A DNA stretch of 50,110 bases from Streptomyces adelaidensis (GTDB lineage: Bacteria; Actinomycetota; Actinomycetes; Streptomycetales; Streptomycetaceae), in contig NZ_JAEMUX010000066.1 of NCBI RefSeq assembly GCF_016598475.1, forward strand, positions 1 to 50,110, in the 5' to 3' direction. A program made the translations under genes and the position numbers. Shown here one piece after another: positions 48,424 through 50,110 of the stretch; position 1 is the first letter of the stretch, and the number at the start of each line of letters is the position of its first letter. A model generated the notes under the pieces. It did not search any database and was not told the origin of the DNA. It saw only the letters and a list, made by a program, of their open reading frames with translations.

Positions 48424-49074
48424 ATGGCTCAAGCGGCACCCACTCCGGGCAGGCCGGGGATTCCTGACAGGTCGGCCACGCGGGACGGGTCGGCCGCCAC
48501 GCGCGACGGGTCGGCCGCCACGCGGGACGGGTCGGCCGCCACGCGCGACGGGTCGGCCGCCACGCGCGACGGGTCGGCCGCCACGCGCGACGGGTCGGCC
48601 GCCACGCGGGACGGGTCGGCCGCGACGCGGGACAGGCCGACGACCGTCGGCGGCAGGCCGGGAGGCCCGGCCGGGGGCGCGTCCGATGTCTTCGGCGAGC
48701 GCGCCCACACCCTCACGCACTGGGCCCTGCCCCCGGCCCTCGGCCTCGTCTACGGCTACTGGGCCGCGGCCATGGACCGCGACGCCGGCCCCATCACCGG
48801 CTGGAACCTCCTCTTCGGCTTCGTGACCGCGTTCGTGTTCGCGGCGCTCTTCCTCGCCGTACAGACCGTCGCGCCGCGTCTGCGCCGCGAACCGCACGCC
48901 CTGCTCTGGGCCGCGTTCGCGGGCTGCGCCTTCGGCTTCCTCTACAGCCAGGCGCCCCAGCACAGCGTGCTCCGCTCGGCGGTCATGTCCGCCGGCATCG
49001 CGGCGGCGGTGTTCGCGGTGGCGTTCTACCGGTACTACACGCATGAGGACGCTCAGGGGCACCGAGTGGGGTGA
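48424..49074 (+). CDS. Membrane protein with a heptapeptide repeat at the N-terminus
   Basis: 216 residues from ATG 48424 with AGGAG at 48411-48415, so the start is well supported. Residues 19-67 are seven exact copies of TRDGSAA encoded by a 21-bp tandem repeat, a hydrophilic Arg/Asp/Ser/Ala tail on the cytoplasmic or exterior side. The rest has four hydrophobic segments (ALPPALGLVYGYWAAAMD, LLFGFVTAFVFAALFLAVQT, ALLWAAFAGCAFGFLYS and SAVMSAGIAAAVFAVAFYRY). No family was recognised. It is divergent from the SpoIIE phosphatase gene, with overlapping upstream regions. Confidence 0.7.
   Translation: MAQAAPTPGRPGIPDRSATRDGSAATRDGSAATRDGSAATRDGSAATRDGSAATRDGSAATRDGSAATRDRPTTVGGRPGGPAGGASDVFGERAHTLTHWALPPALGLVYGYWAAAMDRDAGPITGWNLLFGFVTAFVFAALFLAVQTVAPRLRREPHALLWAAFAGCAFGFLYSQAPQHSVLRSAVMSAGIAAAVFAVAFYRYYTHEDAQGHRVG
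48478..48624 (+). repeat. Seven 21-bp in-frame tandem repeats
   Basis: The unit ACGCGSGACGGGTCGGCCGCC (shown in IUPAC form) occurs seven times with only the third base of an Arg codon varying, encoding TRDGSAA. Copy-number changes would stay in frame. Confidence 0.85.
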
Positions 49075-49107
49075 TCCCTCCCCCGGCCCGTCCCCGTTCG
49101 GCTTGTG

Positions 49108-50085
49108 ATGTGGGGCCATTCGCAGGCACCCACCGCGCGAGCGCGGCGGGCCGGGGGCTTGCCTGAAGGGGTGTCCCGACGCGTCCGCGGCCTCCTGTCG
49201 GCCGTGCTCACCGTGCTCGCCTGCCTGCTCGCGCCGGTGGGCGCGCTGGCCGCGTGGGCGACGTACGAGATCGGGGACCGGGCACGGTACGAGGCGGCCG
49301 TGGGGCCGCTGGCCGGCGACCCGGACGTACGGGAGGCGCTCGCGGACGCGGTCGCCGCCGGGGTACTGCGCGAGGTCCGGGTGGGGCCGCCGCTGCGGGA
49401 GCCGGTGCGGGACTTCACGCACGACGCGGCGCGCTCCTTCACACAGACGGAGGCGTTCCGCATGGCGTGGCGCGCGGCGAACCGGGCGGCGCACGACGCG
49501 GTGCTGCGCGCGCTGCGCGAGCGGGGCTCCGGCAGCGGCGAGGGCCGCCCCGTGCTGCTCGACCTCGCGCCGGTCGGCGAACGCGTCAAACGTCAACTCG
49601 CCCGTGACCATGTGCCGTTCGCCCATCGCATCCCGGTCGCCCGCACCGAGGTCACGGTGCTGACGGCCGAGGAACTGGTCCAGCTTCGGAAGGGGTACCA
49701 CGTGCTCGAAGTCGCCGCGTTCTGGCTCCCGGTCGGCGCGCTCGCGCTGGCCGCCGTCGGCATCCTCGTCGCGAGCCGGCGCCGCCGCGCCGTCTGCGCG
49801 ACCGGCCTCGGCACGGCCCTCAGCGGCGCCCTCCTGGGCCTCGCCGTGGCCCTGGGCCGCCACCTCACCCTGACCGACCTCCCCCCGGACGTCTCCCCGG
49901 CCGCCGCCGGCGCCGTCTACGACGCCCTCACCGCCACGCTGTACACCGTCACCTGGGTCCTGGTCTCCCTGGGCACGACCGTGGCCGCGGCCGCCTGGCT
50001 GGCCGGCCACCACGCGCGACGCCGCCGGGCATCGGCGCCGCCCACGCCGACGCCGACGGAGGAACCGACGCGGGTGCGCGCTTGA
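49108..50085 (+). CDS. Multi-span membrane protein with a large extracytoplasmic loop
   Basis: 325 residues from ATG 49108 (a GTG at 49171, VSRRVRGLLSAVLTVL, is an alternative). The first helix (LLSAVLTVLACLLAPVGALA) is followed by an extracytoplasmic domain of about 160 residues (YEAAVGPLAGDPDVREALAD, DFTHDAARSFTQTEAFRMAW, VLLDLAPVGERVKRQLARDH). Three C-terminal helices follow (VAAFWLPVGALALAAVGILV, LGTALSGALLGLAVALGR, TVTWVLVSLGTTVAAAAWLA) and a basic Pro-rich tail. The layout is typical of actinobacterial membrane proteins of unknown function. The last 25 bases of the window follow its stop. Confidence 0.7.
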   Translation: MWGHSQAPTARARRAGGLPEGVSRRVRGLLSAVLTVLACLLAPVGALAAWATYEIGDRARYEAAVGPLAGDPDVREALADAVAAGVLREVRVGPPLREPVRDFTHDAARSFTQTEAFRMAWRAANRAAHDAVLRALRERGSGSGEGRPVLLDLAPVGERVKRQLARDHVPFAHRIPVARTEVTVLTAEELVQLRKGYHVLEVAAFWLPVGALALAAVGILVASRRRRAVCATGLGTALSGALLGLAVALGRHLTLTDLPPDVSPAAAGAVYDALTATLYTVTWVLVSLGTTVAAAAWLAGHHARRRRASAPPTPTPTEEPTRVRA

Positions 50086-50110
50086 GGGGCCGGGGGGGGT
50101 GGTCCGTGAG

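Noticed and set aside
48472..48635. CRISPR-like array from regularly spaced repeats.
   Set aside because: The 21-bp units are directly adjacent without spacers and stay in frame in a membrane protein; no cas genes are present.

Overview
The window looks like chromosomal DNA of a Streptomyces or close relative. Evidence: very high GC with strong third-position GC bias, many GTG starts, and families typical of the genus (DUF5753 XRE regulators with DUF397 and DUF6879 partners, SpoIIE-type phosphatases, HATPase proteins, LAXTG surface protein, SigE-family ECF sigma factors). No rRNA, CRISPR array, replication origin or recognisable full biosynthetic cluster was seen.

Layout. 1-1060: gene debris, with the tail of an XRE/TPR regulator fused head-on to an aldo/keto reductase fragment. 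1240-2190: a minimal GntR regulator divergent from two small genes; a homologous module recurs at 16303-17317. 2447-5998: a two-gene secreted operon (GH27 with CBM13, then GH43 with CBM42) for L-arabinose-containing plant polysaccharides. 6095-9159: small secreted, lipoprotein and housekeeping genes around an unusual tRNA-Gly(UCC)-like gene at 6766-6838. 9193-14244: a mobile-element zone with an IS5-type remnant, an AT-richer lipoprotein gene, and an ISAs1-family insertion sequence split by a 2.5-kb serine-recombinase element whose excision would restore the transposase frame exactly. 14739-18434: VanZ-like membrane protein, second GntR module and a sortase-anchored surface protein.

18920-25096: ParA/CooC-like ATPase, a PAS-GAF-SpoIIE-HATPase signalling protein, and a WhiJ/AbaA-type locus (HATPase, XRE regulator, DUF397). 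25102-28641: a second XRE/DUF6879 operon transcribed divergently from a four-gene operon that ends in a 43-residue peptide coupled to a RiPP-type isoaspartyl methyltransferase. 28793-32041: secreted protein with phased repeats upstream, LuxR-type regulator, lipoprotein and cupin.

32089-36718: a cell-envelope signalling block with two SigE-family sigma factors, each overlapping a membrane partner, plus an active L,D-transpeptidase and a secreted protein sharing a domain with one partner. 36724-40174: a UPF0718/TIGR03943 permease pair (permease frameshifted), and an XRE-TPR regulator divergent from a 32-residue signal-like peptide. 40195-50085: Uma2 nuclease-fold protein, beta-propeller/Ig secreted protein, OmpR-type two-component system, a second SpoIIE phosphatase and membrane proteins.

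The strongest unusual signals are the covarying bulged leader hairpins shared by the two GntR modules, the non-canonical tRNA-Gly, the nested recombinase element with readable att sites, and the peptide-methyltransferase operon facing an XRE/DUF6879 operon.
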